A stretch of 64,000 nt of DNA from Rhodococcus sp. 06-462-5 (GCF_002258315.1 NZ_NOYD01000051.1:1-64000), one strand, 5' to 3'. Positions 16,640-26,796 are shown, numbered from the stretch's first letter. Made by a program: numbers and translations. Notes: generated by a model from the sequence alone, not told the origin.

Positions 16640-18052
16640 GTGGCTCTCGTTGCAGGAATCGACTCCTCCACCCAATCGTGCAAAGTATTCGTCCGTGATG
16701 CCGAATCGGGAGAGTTGGTGCGCCAGGGGCGAGCCGCCCACCCCGACGGCACCGAGATCGACCCGCAGCGCTGGAAGGATGCGCTCGACGAGGCGGTGGC
16801 AGCAGCAGGCGGACTCGACGATGTGGACGCGGTGTCGGTCGGTGCGCAACAGCACGGCATGGTGTGTCTCGACGAGGCAGGAGCGGTGGTTCGTAAAGCC
16901 CTGCTGTGGAACGACACTCGGTCGGCGCAGGCCGCAACAGACTTGGTGTCCGAGTTGGGGAAGGAGACCGGCGTCGACGGCGGGCAGGCGTGGGCCGACG
17001 CCGTCGGGGTGGTCCCACTGGCGTCGATCACCGTCGCCAAGCTGCGATGGCTCGCCGACCACGAGCCGGAGAACGCCGATCGCACTGCGGCCGTGTGTCT
17101 TCCGCACGATTGGCTCAGCTGGCAGCTCGGCGGCGCATCCGGGCTCGATTCCCTGGCCACGGATCGGGGCGATGCCAGCGGCACCGGGTACTTCTCCGCC
17201 GCCTCGAACGAGTATCGAACCGATCTGTTGCAGTTGGGTTTTCGTGGGCGCACTCCGCAGCTTCCGCGGGTCGCAGCTCCGAACGAGACCATCGGCCGAA
17301 TGCGCAGCGGTGTACTGATCGGACCGGGTACCGGAGACAATGCCGCCGCTGCCCTCGCCCTCGATGCCCAGCCCGGTGACGTGGTGGTCTCGGTGGGTAC
17401 CTCCGGCGTCGTATCGGCCGTGACATCGGTTGCAGCAACCGATGGTTCGGGCCTGGTCGCCGGATTCGCCGATGCCACCGGCAGGCAGTTGCCGTTGGTG
17501 TGCACCCTCAACGCTGCCCGGGTGCTCGATGCGACGGCGCGCCTACTGGGCGTCGACCATGACGAACTGTCTCGATTGGCGCTGTCGACGACCAGCGAGG
17601 GACTGGTGTTGGTGCCCTACCTCGAGGGTGAGCGCACCCCCAACCGTCCCGATGCATCCGGCGCGATTCACGGCCTGCGACTGAACAATTCGACGCCGGG
17701 TCACCTGGCACGCGCGGCAATCGAGGGTCTGCTGTGCGGTTTGGCCGACGGTATCGACCACCTGCGAGCACAAGGGGTGGAGACGAAGCGGGTGCTGCTC
17801 ATCGGCGGTGGCGCAAAATCGGCTGCACTTCGCGAGCTGGCCCCGGCGATTCTCGGCGTTCCGGTGCTCGTGCCGGAGCCGGGGGAGTACGTGGCCGACG
17901 GCGCAGCGCGCCAGGCGGCGTGGACGCTGGCCGGAACCAGCGAGCCGCCGACCTGGGCGCAGGCAGCGTCGAAGACGTACGAGGCCGACCCCACCCCGGC
18001 GGTGCGCGAACGCTACGCCGCGTATGCGGCGGAGCCGCAGTGGCGCGGTTGA
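16640..18052 (+). CDS. xylB: Xylulokinase (FGGY family)
   Basis: ATP-dependent kinase of 470 residues that phosphorylates D-xylulose. [10 protein letters not shown] (phosphate loop), [16 protein letters not shown] and [10 protein letters not shown] fit the FGGY family, and [10 protein letters not shown] is also typical. GTG at 16640 follows AGGAAAGGA. Its last residues and stop codon are encoded inside a 72-bp repeat. No xylose isomerase is adjacent; the polyol locus at 49.6-57.5 kb could supply xylulose from arabitol or xylitol. Confidence 0.92.
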   Translation: MALVAGIDSSTQSCKVFVRDAESGELVRQGRAAHPDGTEIDPQRWKDALDEAVAAAGGLDDVDAVSVGAQQHGMVCLDEAGAVVRKALLWNDTRSAQAATDLVSELGKETGVDGGQAWADAVGVVPLASITVAKLRWLADHEPENADRTAAVCLPHDWLSWQLGGASGLDSLATDRGDASGTGYFSAASNEYRTDLLQLGFRGRTPQLPRVAAPNETIGRMRSGVLIGPGTGDNAAAALALDAQPGDVVVSVGTSGVVSAVTSVAATDGSGLVAGFADATGRQLPLVCTLNAARVLDATARLLGVDHDELSRLALSTTSEGLVLVPYLEGERTPNRPDASGAIHGLRLNNSTPGHLARAAIEGLLCGLADGIDHLRAQGVETKRVLLIGGGAKSAALRELAPAILGVPVLVPEPGEYVADGAARQAAWTLAGTSEPPTWAQAASKTYEADPTPAVRERYAAYAAEPQWRG

Positions 18053-18094
18053 GTGCCGCAGAGGGCACTTAACCGCACCACTGCCGCAGGCACT
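18023..18094. repeat. 72-bp REP-like palindromic element, copy 2
   Basis: Inverted arms at 18035-18057 and 18064-18086; the whole matches 501-572 in opposite orientation. It overlaps the xylulokinase 3' end, supplying the last nine sense codons and the stop, and its other end abuts the stop codon of the convergent reductase gene. Confidence 0.8.
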
Positions 18095-19167
18095 CAGGGA
18101 ATCAGGCGCGCATCTCGGTAGCGCTGGATCACCGAGGCGATGGCGTCCGGGGTGGATCGGAAGCCGAGGAAGCCGGCCTTCTTGGACTTGTTCATGTCCG
18201 TCAGGCATTCCATGTCGCGGCCGAGGTCACCGTCGGTGTGCCACCACGACGCGAGGCGTGAGACGTCGCTTTCGACCAGATCGTGCTTGTCGGCGATGCG
18301 CTTCCACGCGGCGGCCGCGTCGGACATGCGGGGTTCGAGGGGACGCGGCTCGCTGTCGTAGCCCTCGGGCTCGACGCCGAAGTGCGCGGCGAACTGCGGC
18401 CACAGCCAGCGCCAGCGGAAGACGTCACCGTTGGCGATGTTGAACGCCTCGTTGTGCGCATTCTCATCGGTTGCGGCCCAGACCATCTGCTCGGCGAGCA
18501 GGTCTGCGTCGGTGAGGTCGGTGAGCCCGTTCCACTGCATCTCGGAACCGGGGAAGACGAACTTCTCGCCGAGTTCCTTGCAGATCGACGCGTACACGGA
18601 CAGCGTCAACATCATGTTCATCGCGTTGCCGACCGCGAAGCCGGAGATGGTGTGTGCGCGGTGCACGCTCCAGCCGAATCCGAACTTCTCCGCACCGGCG
18701 AACAGTTCGTCTTCCTGCGCGTAGTAGAAGTTGGGGGTGTCGAGACGGTCCTCGGTTTCGTGGAACGGCGTCTCGGCCATCACGGCTTCGCCGTAGGCAT
18801 CGAACGGTCCGAGGTAGTGCTTGAGTCCGGTCATCAGCGCGACGTGCTTCACCGAGTCGAGGGGGCCGAGGACGTCCAGCACGTTACGCAAGGTCGCCGA
18901 GTTGACCTCGATGTTCTCCTGCTCCGAGTCCTTCTTCATCCAGGCGGTGAAGAACACGACCTCGGGGCGGACGTCCTTCAGTGCGTTCTCCAGCGAGGCC
19001 GGGTCGAGCAGATCGGCGGCCACGGGGATGACGCCGTCGACGGGGACACTTCCGCTGCGGCTCAGTCCGTAGGTGGTCCAGCCTGCATCGAGTGCGGCGC
19101 GGCACAGGGCCTGCCCGGAAATACCGGTGGCACCGACGATCAGCGCGCGCGTGTTGTTCGTAGTCAT
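18094..19167 (-). CDS. PRISE-type SDR (progesterone 5-beta-reductase/iridoid synthase-like)
   Basis: Extended short-chain reductase of 357 residues. The cofactor motif is VGATGISGQ. MTGLKHYLGP carries the lysine and NFYYAQED the tyrosine that replace the usual Y-x3-K site in PRISE enzymes, which reduce activated C=C bonds of enones, including steroids in plants. ATG at 19167 is used; a GTG two codons upstream is also possible. In an actinobacterium, an enone or steroid-like substrate is plausible but unproven. Confidence 0.85.
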   Translation of the reverse strand: MTTNNTRALIVGATGISGQALCRAALDAGWTTYGLSRSGSVPVDGVIPVAADLLDPASLENALKDVRPEVVFFTAWMKKDSEQENIEVNSATLRNVLDVLGPLDSVKHVALMTGLKHYLGPFDAYGEAVMAETPFHETEDRLDTPNFYYAQEDELFAGAEKFGFGWSVHRAHTISGFAVGNAMNMMLTLSVYASICKELGEKFVFPGSEMQWNGLTDLTDADLLAEQMVWAATDENAHNEAFNIANGDVFRWRWLWPQFAAHFGVEPEGYDSEPRPLEPRMSDAAAAWKRIADKHDLVESDVSRLASWWHTDGDLGRDMECLTDMNKSKKAGFLGFRSTPDAIASVIQRYRDARLIP

Positions 19168-19216
19168 TCGCACCGACTACCCACTGGAGCCGATGCAACA
19201 CGTGACGCGTCGAGTC

Positions 19217-19954
19217 TCACAACAGAGTGAGAACTTGCTGGGCGACGAGCACGAGCGCGCCGACGGCGGAGACGGTGATCGCGATGATCCGCAGGCGTCG
19301 ACGATCGAGAACTCGATTGACCACCCGTGACAGCAGGAAACCGAGAATGGTCGCCGGGGCCAGGAACACGAACAGCGTGGCCGTGTGGGCGTCCACAGCG
19401 CCGGCCACCGCCAGTACCGCCAGCGAGATGATCGAGCCGACGAGAAAGAAGCAGCTCATGGTGCTGCGCAGCTCGGCTCCGGTGTTGCGTTGCCACACCA
19501 GCGCCATCGGCGGCCCGCCGATGGAGGTGGCCGTTCCAAGAATTCCCGATGCGGCTCCGGCCACCACCAAATTTCGTCTGTGCGGCAACGGGACCCAGCC
19601 GAACGACGTCAATGCGACGCCGCCCAGCACCACCAGTGCCAGCAGAATCGCGAGTCCGCGTTCGGGCAACAGGACGAGCAGAAGTGCACCGACTGCCGAC
19701 CCGGGTAGGCGACCGGCGAGTGCCCACCCGGCGCCCGAGAGATCGAGGGCGGTGCGATCACGAACCAGAACGAGCACACTGACGACAACGGCGAGCATGA
19801 TCAGCGTCGCCGGGATGAGGCCGGGGTCGACGATCGCCACGATCGGTGCGGCGAGCATGCCCATGCCGAATCCGATGGACGCCTGCATCGCCGAGGCGAA
19901 GAAGATGGCCAGCGCGACGACGACGAAACCGGTGACGCTCAGGTGTGTCGCCAT
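19217..19954 (-). CDS. TSUP (TauE/SafE) family membrane permease
   Basis: Hydrophobic protein of 245 residues with about eight membrane segments. ASIGFGMGMLAAPIV and TSIGGPPMALVWQ are the two repeat motifs of the sulfite exporter TauE/SafE family, which moves small anions such as sulfite or organosulfonates. Its ATG overlaps by one base the stop of the upstream peptide-transporter ATPase gene (TGATG), so it is the last gene of that operon. A transport link with the ABC system is inference. Confidence 0.88.
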   Translation of the reverse strand: MATHLSVTGFVVVALAIFFASAMQASIGFGMGMLAAPIVAIVDPGLIPATLIMLAVVVSVLVLVRDRTALDLSGAGWALAGRLPGSAVGALLLVLLPERGLAILLALVVLGGVALTSFGWVPLPHRRNLVVAGAASGILGTATSIGGPPMALVWQRNTGAELRSTMSCFFLVGSIISLAVLAVAGAVDAHTATLFVFLAPATILGFLLSRVVNRVLDRRRLRIIAITVSAVGALVLVAQQVLTLL

Positions 19955-20949
19955 CACGTCCCGGCAGCGACGAGGCCGAGATTGCCTGCGGCGAGGGGAT
20001 AGTGACATTCTGCGATGTGATCGGCCTCGTCGGCGTCGAGCGCCACCGGTGGTGCCTCACCGGCACACAGTTCGGTGGCCTTCCAACAGCGCGTGCGAAA
20101 GCGGCATCCCGACGGCGGATTCAGCGGCGACGGTACCTCGCCCTTCAGCAGGATCTTCGTCCCACGGTTCGACGCGTCGAGTGTGGGTGCAGCCGACATC
20201 AACGCCGCGGTGTACGGGTGAGCCGGTCGGTCGAATACTGCTTCGGTGGGCCCGGATTCGACGATGCGTCCGAGGTACATCACAGCGACGCGGTCGGCGA
20301 CGTGCCGGACGACCGACAGATCGTGCGAGATGAACACGTACGAGATGCCGAGTTGCTTCTGCAGGTCGTTGAGCAGGTTGAGTACCTGCGCCTGCACCGA
20401 GAGATCGAGCGCCGAGACCGGCTCGTCGCAGATGATCACGTCGGGGTTCAGCGCCAGAGCTCGCGCGATGCCGAGGCGTTGGCGTTGACCGCCGGAGAAT
20501 TCCTGCGGGAAGCGGTTCTCGTCGCTCGGTCGAAGGCCGACCAGATGCAGCAGCTCACGTACGCGTGCAGAGCGGTCGCGGCGAGTCTTGTACAGGCTCT
20601 TGTGGGTTCGCCATGGCTCGCCGATGATGTCCCCGGCCGTCATTCGCGAGTTGAGCGAACCGTAGGGGTCCTGGAAGACCATCTGCACCCGCCGACGCCA
20701 TGCGAGCAGTTCCTTGCCGCGCAGCGCGAACGGATCCGTGCCGTCGAACGCGACGGTGCCCGAGTCGGGTCGTTCGAGCATCATCAGGGTCCGCGCGAGA
20801 GTGGACTTGCCGCAGCCGGATTCGCCCACGAGGCCGAGGGTTTCACCGCGTCGAAGATCCAGGTCGATGGCGTCGAGGGCGCGGAGCTTGCCGCGGCCGA
20901 CGTCGAAGGTCTTGTTCAGGCCGCGAACGGTCAACAGTTGCTCAGACAT
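19954..20949 (-). CDS. Oligopeptide/dipeptide ABC transporter ATP-binding protein, OppF/DppF type
   Basis: Cytoplasmic ATPase of 331 residues. It has Walker A GESGCGKST, signature SGGQRQRLG, Walker B VIICDEPVSALD and the C-terminal oligopeptide-transporter extension with CRFRTRCWKA (two cysteines, possible Fe-S or structural). It overlaps the upstream OppD-like gene by 8 bp and is part of a five-gene importer operon. Confidence 0.94.
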   Translation of the reverse strand: MSEQLLTVRGLNKTFDVGRGKLRALDAIDLDLRRGETLGLVGESGCGKSTLARTLMMLERPDSGTVAFDGTDPFALRGKELLAWRRRVQMVFQDPYGSLNSRMTAGDIIGEPWRTHKSLYKTRRDRSARVRELLHLVGLRPSDENRFPQEFSGGQRQRLGIARALALNPDVIICDEPVSALDLSVQAQVLNLLNDLQKQLGISYVFISHDLSVVRHVADRVAVMYLGRIVESGPTEAVFDRPAHPYTAALMSAAPTLDASNRGTKILLKGEVPSPLNPPSGCRFRTRCWKATELCAGEAPPVALDADEADHIAECHYPLAAGNLGLVAAGT

Positions 20950-21961
20950 GGCTGGATACCTCGTTCGGGAAGTGGCATGCCGACATCCGGCCGCTGCCGA
21001 CGGATTCGAGCGGGGGGCGAGTGTTGATGCAGATCTCTCGGGCCAGGGGGCAGCGGGCCCGATAGACGCACCCGTCGGGGATGGAGTGAAGATCCGGTGG
21101 GGTGCCGCCGATCGACTTCAGATCCTCACCGCGGACGGCGTGTACGGGTACCGAGTCGAGCAGTCCCTTGGTGTACGGGTGCCGCGGTGCGCCGAATACC
21201 TCGGACACCGGTCCGGTCTCGACGACGTTGCCCGCGTACATGATGGCGACCCGGTCGGCCTCCTCGGCCACGAGGGCGAGGTCGTGGGTGATGAGTACGA
21301 CGGCCATGTCGTGTTCGGTGCGTAGTTCCTTGAGCAGGGCCATGATCTGTGCCTGCACGGTGACGTCGAGGGCGGTGGTGGGTTCGTCGGCGAGCAGTAC
21401 CGACGGACTCAGTGCGACCGCCATCGCGATCAGCAGGCGTTGGCGCATTCCGCCGGAGAACTGGTGCGGATAGGAGTCGGCGCGTGATTCGGGCTCGGGG
21501 ATACCCACTCGGGCCATCAGCGCGATGGCCTCTGCCCGTGCTTGTTTGCCGGACATGCCGCGATGGATCCGAAACGGCTCGGCCAGTTGGGTTCCCACGG
21601 TGTAGACGGGATTGAGGGCGGTCAGTGCGTCCTGGAATACGATGGCCAGTTCGGTGGCGGCGATGGTGCGTCGCACCTTGGTCTTCGCCGTCACCAGGTC
21701 CACCTCACCCAGCTCGACCGAACCGCCGGTGATGTCTGCGATCGGCTCGAGCAACCCGACGATGGCCTGCGCCGTCATCGACTTGCCGCAGCCCGATTCA
21801 CCCAGCAGGGCGAGGGTTTCGCCGCGACGGGCGGTGAAGGAGACGTTGTCCACGGCGCGAATGACGCCCGACGGCGTCCGCAGATCGACGGTCAGTCCTC
21901 GTACGTCCAGGGCGGCGCTTCCGGTGTCGGGTCGCTGTGGTGCAGTTGCCGGTGCGCTCAT
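20942..21961 (-). CDS. Oligopeptide/dipeptide ABC transporter ATP-binding protein, OppD/DppD type
   Basis: ATPase of 339 residues: Walker A GESGCGKSM, signature FSGGMRQRLL, Walker B VLLADEPTTALD, and C-terminal GCVYRARCPLA. The partner ATPase follows with an 8-bp overlap. ATG at 21961 overlaps the stop of the permease gene by 4 bp; longer reading frames upstream are shadows of that permease gene. Confidence 0.94.
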   Translation of the reverse strand: MSAPATAPQRPDTGSAALDVRGLTVDLRTPSGVIRAVDNVSFTARRGETLALLGESGCGKSMTAQAIVGLLEPIADITGGSVELGEVDLVTAKTKVRRTIAATELAIVFQDALTALNPVYTVGTQLAEPFRIHRGMSGKQARAEAIALMARVGIPEPESRADSYPHQFSGGMRQRLLIAMAVALSPSVLLADEPTTALDVTVQAQIMALLKELRTEHDMAVVLITHDLALVAEEADRVAIMYAGNVVETGPVSEVFGAPRHPYTKGLLDSVPVHAVRGEDLKSIGGTPPDLHSIPDGCVYRARCPLAREICINTRPPLESVGSGRMSACHFPNEVSSHV

Positions 21962-22944
21962 GAGACGACCTTTCGTACGGGGAGCAGGCGAGACCGCTTG
22001 GAGCGGGGGACGTTGAGTCGCCACCGCTGTGCCGGATCGGTGGCGATGCGGGCCCAGGCGGCGAGCACGGTGGCCGAGACGGTCGTCAACACGATGGCCA
22101 GGCCGGGGAAGAAGGAGAGCCACCAGGCAGTCTGCAGGTAGGTACGGCCCTGCGAGACCATCAGGCCCCACGAGACGTCTGGCGGCTGAATTCCGATGCC
22201 CAGGAAGCTCAATGACGACTCGGCGAGAATGACGAAGCAGAAGTCCAGGGTCGCGACGGTGAGCAGGGTCGGTAGCAGGATAGGGGCCACATGGCGTCTG
22301 ATCACCGATCCGCTCTTCGCCCCGAAGGTTCGTGCGGCGTCGACGAACAATCGACTCTGCAACTCGGCCGACTCCGCGCGGGCCGTACGCAGGTAGATCG
22401 GGATGCGTGTGACCGTCAGGACCAGAACGATGTTGGCGGCACTGGGGGAGAACACGTAGAGCACGACGACGGCCATCAGCAGGGACGGGAAGCTGAGGAT
22501 CACGTCGGCGACGCGCATCGCCGCGGTCTCGCGCCAACCGCGATGGAAGCCGGCCCACATACCGATGAACGAGCCGATGATCGCGGAGAGAATGACGGCC
22601 GGAATGGCCACCGAGAGTGTGGTTCTGCTGGCCACGATCAACCGGGCCAACATGCTGCGACCCAGTGGATCGGTGCCGAGAATGTTCATCCACCCGGTGT
22701 CGAGGGTGAACGGAGGCAGGTTGGAGCGGTCGAGATCCTGATCGGTTGCCGAGTCGCCGACCAGCATCGGCCCGAAGATCGCGGTGAGGAAGACCAGCAC
22801 CAGGATCGCGGCGGCGACGGTGGCGACCCTGTCTCGTAGCAGTAGCTTCCACAGCGGAGCCGATGCCTTGCGGGCTTCCACCGGGCTCTGGGGCGGAACA
22901 TCCTCGGGCTCGGACGTTTTCGGTGCTTCGAAGTCGAGTGACAT
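21958..22944 (-). CDS. Peptide ABC transporter permease, OppC/DppC type
   Basis: Permease of 328 residues with a cytoplasmic N-terminus and about six membrane segments. ILGTDPLGRSMLARLI is the N-terminal DppC-type motif, and the conserved EAA-like loop includes ARTFGAKSGSVIRRHVAP. It is the second of two permeases in the operon, separated by 9 bp from the DppB-like gene. Confidence 0.93.
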   Translation of the reverse strand: MSLDFEAPKTSEPEDVPPQSPVEARKASAPLWKLLLRDRVATVAAAILVLVFLTAIFGPMLVGDSATDQDLDRSNLPPFTLDTGWMNILGTDPLGRSMLARLIVASRTTLSVAIPAVILSAIIGSFIGMWAGFHRGWRETAAMRVADVILSFPSLLMAVVVLYVFSPSAANIVLVLTVTRIPIYLRTARAESAELQSRLFVDAARTFGAKSGSVIRRHVAPILLPTLLTVATLDFCFVILAESSLSFLGIGIQPPDVSWGLMVSQGRTYLQTAWWLSFFPGLAIVLTTVSATVLAAWARIATDPAQRWRLNVPRSKRSRLLPVRKVVS

Positions 22945-22953
22945 CTGTTTCTC

Positions 22954-23883
22954 CTAGACCTTCACCTTGTCGCGAACCCGGGCGTCGAGCAGTGCGTAGC
23001 AGGCGTCGATGACGATGTTGAGCACGAAGATGGACACCGCCGTCAACAGAACAGCCGCCTGGAGGACGGCGAAGTCGCGCTGCAGGATGGCGTCGATCAT
23101 CAGTTTTCCGATGCCGGGCCAGCCGAAGATGGCCTCGACGACCACCGCGCCGTTGACGAGTCCGACCATCAGGTCACCTGCGACGGTCAATGCCGGCGCG
23201 GCGGCGTTGCGCAGAGCGTGGTGGGTGACGACCCGAAGATCGCCCGCCCCTTTGCTTCTCGCCAGTCGCACGTACGGTGCCGACAGTGCCGACACCATCG
23301 CACCGCGCACCACCTGGGTCAGAACGCCGAGGGGACGAATGAGCAGGGTGGCGATCGGCAACACCCAGGAGAGCATTCCGCTGTCCACGCCCGAGGTGGG
23401 CAGCCAGCCGAACAGGATGGCAAAGACGTAGACGCCCATGATGGCGAACCAGAAGTCCGGGATGGATGCGGCCGTCATCGACAGCAGGCTCGAGATGCGA
23501 TCGGCCAGCGAGTTGGGCCGGTACGCGGCCCAGCAGCCGATGATCACCGCGCCGAGGATGGCGAGGAACATCGTCGCGAACGCCAGCTGCAACGTCGCGG
23601 GGAATGCGCGCAGTGCCATTGCCGACGCGTCCTCGCCGGTGCGGAGCGACTGCCCGAAGTCGAGTTGGACGACGCCCTTGAAGTAGTCCAGCAGCTGCGT
23701 CAGCACCGGCTGATCGAAGCCGTTGGTGGCGCGGAACGCCTCGCGCTGCGCCTGGGTTGCAGACTCGGGTAGGTACAGGCTGGTGGGGTCGCCGGTGAGC
23801 CGAGCGAGGAAGAACACGCCCAGCAGAACGACGAACAGCGGGATCAGGCTGGTGTAGATCCGTCGGCGCAGGAATCTGAACAT
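22954..23883 (-). CDS. Peptide ABC transporter permease, OppB/DppB type
   Basis: Permease of 309 residues: the N-terminal membrane segment RIYTSLIPLFVVLLG, the periplasmic region with TNGFDQPVLTQ, and the EAA-loop VRLARSKGAGD. It starts 1 bp after the stop of the binding-protein gene, so the operon order is binding protein, two permeases, two ATPases, TSUP. Confidence 0.93.
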   Translation of the reverse strand: MFRFLRRRIYTSLIPLFVVLLGVFFLARLTGDPTSLYLPESATQAQREAFRATNGFDQPVLTQLLDYFKGVVQLDFGQSLRTGEDASAMALRAFPATLQLAFATMFLAILGAVIIGCWAAYRPNSLADRISSLLSMTAASIPDFWFAIMGVYVFAILFGWLPTSGVDSGMLSWVLPIATLLIRPLGVLTQVVRGAMVSALSAPYVRLARSKGAGDLRVVTHHALRNAAAPALTVAGDLMVGLVNGAVVVEAIFGWPGIGKLMIDAILQRDFAVLQAAVLLTAVSIFVLNIVIDACYALLDARVRDKVKV

Positions 23884-23884
23884 G

Positions 23885-25462
23885 TCAGGGCCTCTCGGTG
23901 TCGGCGCGCGTCATGGCGGCGAGATGCATTTCGTCGACCGTGGCCGAGTTGGGGGTGTAGTCGACCGAGGACGCCTTGGCGAGCACCCCGTTCATGTGCG
24001 CGATGTAGGCCATCTGCATGATGTCTTTCGGTTCGTCGGCGAACACCTGCGCGTACGCGTCCTGCCGGTCCTCGCCGGTCAGCGCGCCGGCGGCAGCTAT
24101 CTCGCGGTCGAATTCCGCTGTGCCGTATGCACTCTGGAAACCGTCGCTGGTGAAGTACTGGTCGACGGTGAACGCGGAGTCGCCGGCCTGGTTGCCGTGC
24201 TGAATCACCAGCAGATACGGCCCGACGTCCGGGAACGGACGTTCCTGATATTCGGCAGTGCCTGCGGCATCCATCATTTCGATCTTCACGTTCATACCGA
24301 TCTTGGACAGCGAGTTCTGGATGACCTCGACCGTCTCGTTGATCTTCGGGAACTGCCCGGTGCGTCCGATCAGGAGGATCTCGGTGTCGACGGGTACGCC
24401 GTCGGCGCGGGCCTCGTCGATCAATGCGCGGGCCTCGTCCATGTCGTACGGCCATGGGGTCAACTCCTCGTTGAATCCCACGACACCCTCGGAAATCAGT
24501 TGAGCTGCAGGCGAGCCGAGTCCGCGGAAGAGTGCCTTTACGATGCCGTCGCGATTGATCGCGTAGTTGATGGCCTGCCGCACCCGCATGTCGTCCAGCG
24601 GCGGCTGCGCGGCCTGGATGCGGAGCGCCGTGGTCTCGTTGTTGGGGTATGCGACGCCCAGGTCGCCGGCCCCGTCCTCCGGGCCGACCGACGTTGCGAT
24701 CTCGGCCTCACCGTTGGTCACCATCGATGCGCGGACGCTTCCCTCGCTGCGCCACTGGTATTCGGCCCTGGCGTATTCGGGCTCCGGACCCCAATAGCTC
24801 TCGTTGCGTACGAGCGAGAGCTTCTGGCCGTAGTCCCAGCGTTCGATCGCGAACGGTCCCGTTCCGATCGGTTCACGCACGCGCTCGGTGTAGCTCGTCG
24901 TGCGCGGGACCATCTCGACGAACGACAGACGAAGCGGCAGGATGGGGTCGGGTTCGGGGGACTCGACCGTCAATGTCAGAGGATCGACCGCTCTCACCAC
25001 CAGGTTCGCGTCGCCGAATACGTAGCCCTCGACGTTGCAGCCCAGCTCCGAGTTGACCGTTCGGTCGATGGAGAACGCAGCGTCCTCGGCCTCGAATGGG
25101 CTGCCGTCGCTGAAGGTCACGCCGGGGTGGATCGCGAACGTCCACTCGGTATCGGAGGTCTGTTCCCACGAGTCGGCCAGCTTCGGTTCGAGATCGCCGG
25201 TGCTGGGGTTGCGCTCCATCAGTGGCTCGGTGATGTTCGAGCGGGTGACGACCCCGACCGACGTGAGCGAGACGTCGCAGGCCTCGAGGGTGGGCGGTTC
25301 CTGCGGCAGAACGATGCGGAGGGTGTCGGCGCGACTCGGTCCGCCGTTGTTGGAGTTGGCGACGGTGCAGCCGCTTGCGATCAGTGAAAGTGACAGTGCG
25401 CCAACAGCTATTGCGGCGACGCGATGGTTCCGTCCCTGCTGCACGAAGAGTGCAGGGCTCAT
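23885..25462 (-). CDS. Peptide ABC transporter substrate-binding lipoprotein (SBP_bac_5)
   Basis: Extracellular solute-binding protein of 525 residues. The signal peptide ends at a lipobox IASGC, so it should be anchored by a lipidated cysteine. The mature part shows LTSVGVVTRSNITEPL and DDMRVRQAINYAINRD, typical of family 5 peptide/nickel binders. The ATG at 25462 follows GGAGG; an ATG 12 codons upstream would give a longer N-terminus that disturbs the signal peptide. Substrate probably a peptide, but nickel or other small molecules are possible. Confidence 0.92.
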   Translation of the reverse strand: MSPALFVQQGRNHRVAAIAVGALSLSLIASGCTVANSNNGGPSRADTLRIVLPQEPPTLEACDVSLTSVGVVTRSNITEPLMERNPSTGDLEPKLADSWEQTSDTEWTFAIHPGVTFSDGSPFEAEDAAFSIDRTVNSELGCNVEGYVFGDANLVVRAVDPLTLTVESPEPDPILPLRLSFVEMVPRTTSYTERVREPIGTGPFAIERWDYGQKLSLVRNESYWGPEPEYARAEYQWRSEGSVRASMVTNGEAEIATSVGPEDGAGDLGVAYPNNETTALRIQAAQPPLDDMRVRQAINYAINRDGIVKALFRGLGSPAAQLISEGVVGFNEELTPWPYDMDEARALIDEARADGVPVDTEILLIGRTGQFPKINETVEVIQNSLSKIGMNVKIEMMDAAGTAEYQERPFPDVGPYLLVIQHGNQAGDSAFTVDQYFTSDGFQSAYGTAEFDREIAAAGALTGEDRQDAYAQVFADEPKDIMQMAYIAHMNGVLAKASSVDYTPNSATVDEMHLAAMTRADTERP

Positions 25463-25800
25463 GGTGGCCTCCAGTGGGAAAAGGATCCGCGTCTGCATGT
25501 CGCAGCCGAATCTGTGACGGTAGACACACGGTAGGAGCGCGTGATCTGCGACGTCAACCGGGCGAAATCGGCTTTTCGAGCAGTTTTGTGGATCACATCG
25601 GGTCCTTTGTTGGGGCTCAGGTCACAGTAGTGGGGTACTGACCAGGCCCGATGCCGGACGGGATGGTCGACGCGGCATCGCCAATGCGTCGTTCATGCCG
25701 TTTGGGTATCGGTCCATGTTATTTCCGTGTTGGACAGGTATTCGAGAAGCGGCATACCGTACAGGAAACGCGCACGTTCCACCATCTCGCGAGGAGAACA
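25463..25800. other. Divergent intergenic region, 338 bp
   Basis: Separates the peptide-transporter operon from the hydroxyacid dehydrogenase gene and must hold both promoters. An imperfect inverted repeat is seen at about 25618-25641 (GGTCA...TGACC arms). No riboswitch or clear operator was recognised. Open frames here do not look like genes. Confidence 0.5.
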
Positions 25801-26796
25801 ATGGTCACCGTCAGTTCAGAGGAATCGTCTGTGTCGCAGCAGGATTCGCGCGGGAACGGGCGTGTGCTCCGAGTGGGGCCACTCAAACCGTCGTTGATGG
25901 ACACTCTGGTGGCCGAGTACGACGCGCTGGTTCTCCCCGAGGGCGACGAGCGCGAGGACTTCCTGGCCGCACACGGCAGCTCGATCACCGCGGTCGTCAC
26001 CTCCGGCCGGACCGGAGTCGATGCTGCGCTGATGGACCGGTTGCCGCAGCTCGGTGCCGTCGTCAACTTCGGCGTCGGATACGACACCACCGACGTCGAC
26101 GCCGCAGCCGGCCGAGGCATCGCCGTCAGCAACACCCCGGACGTACTGACCGATTGCGTGGCCGACCTGGCCGTGGGCTTGCTGATCGATACCGTGCGCG
26201 GGCTCTCGTCCGCCGAGCGTTTCGTGCGCGCCGGCCGTTGGCCCGCCGAGGGCAACACGCCACTGACGCGTCAGGTCACCGGCACGCGCGTCGGAATCAT
26301 CGGACTCGGGCGCATCGGTTCGGCAATTGCCGATCGGCTCAACGGGTTTCGCTGTGAGATCTCGTACCACAATCGCAACGAGATCGATGGTTCGCCCTAC
26401 GTCTACGCTGCCAGCCCGAGAGCGCTTGCAGAGAGCGTCGACGTGCTGGTCATCGCCGCGTCGGGTGGCTCGGGAACTGCGCATCTGGTCGATCGCGCGG
26501 TGCTCGAAGCGCTGGGGCCGCAGGGACATCTGATCAACGTGGCCCGCGGAAGCGTCGTGGACGAGGAGGCGCTGATCGAGTTGCTTGCAGCGGGGCAGCT
26601 CGCCGGTGCCGGCCTGGACGTCTTCGCCCATGAACCGAACGTGCCCGACGCCCTGCTGGCGATGGATAACGTGGTGCTGCTGCCGCACGTGGGCAGCGCA
26701 ACGGTGGAGACCCGTGCTGCGATGGAAGCGCTCACTCTCGAGAACCTCGATCGCTTCCTGGCCGACGGCACCCTCGTCACCCCGGTGGCACGATGA
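25801..26796 (+). CDS. D-isomer-specific 2-hydroxyacid dehydrogenase
   Basis: NAD(P)-dependent reductase/dehydrogenase of 331 residues that interconverts 2-oxoacids and D-2-hydroxyacids; the branch resembles glyoxylate/hydroxypyruvate reductases. The cofactor motif is IGLGRIGSA, the substrate arginine lies in NVARGSVVDE, and LDVFAHEP and LLPHVGSAT supply the acid-base pair. ATG at 25801 follows GAGGAGAAC; a longer frame from 25651 adds non-conserved residues. It overlaps a UspA gene by 4 bp. Confidence 0.88.
   Translation: MVTVSSEESSVSQQDSRGNGRVLRVGPLKPSLMDTLVAEYDALVLPEGDEREDFLAAHGSSITAVVTSGRTGVDAALMDRLPQLGAVVNFGVGYDTTDVDAAAGRGIAVSNTPDVLTDCVADLAVGLLIDTVRGLSSAERFVRAGRWPAEGNTPLTRQVTGTRVGIIGLGRIGSAIADRLNGFRCEISYHNRNEIDGSPYVYAASPRALAESVDVLVIAASGGSGTAHLVDRAVLEALGPQGHLINVARGSVVDEEALIELLAAGQLAGAGLDVFAHEPNVPDALLAMDNVVLLPHVGSATVETRAAMEALTLENLDRFLADGTLVTPVAR

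Noticed and set aside
25463..25800. A riboswitch upstream of the peptide transporter or dehydrogenase
   Set aside because: No recognisable aptamer pattern; only weak inverted repeats.
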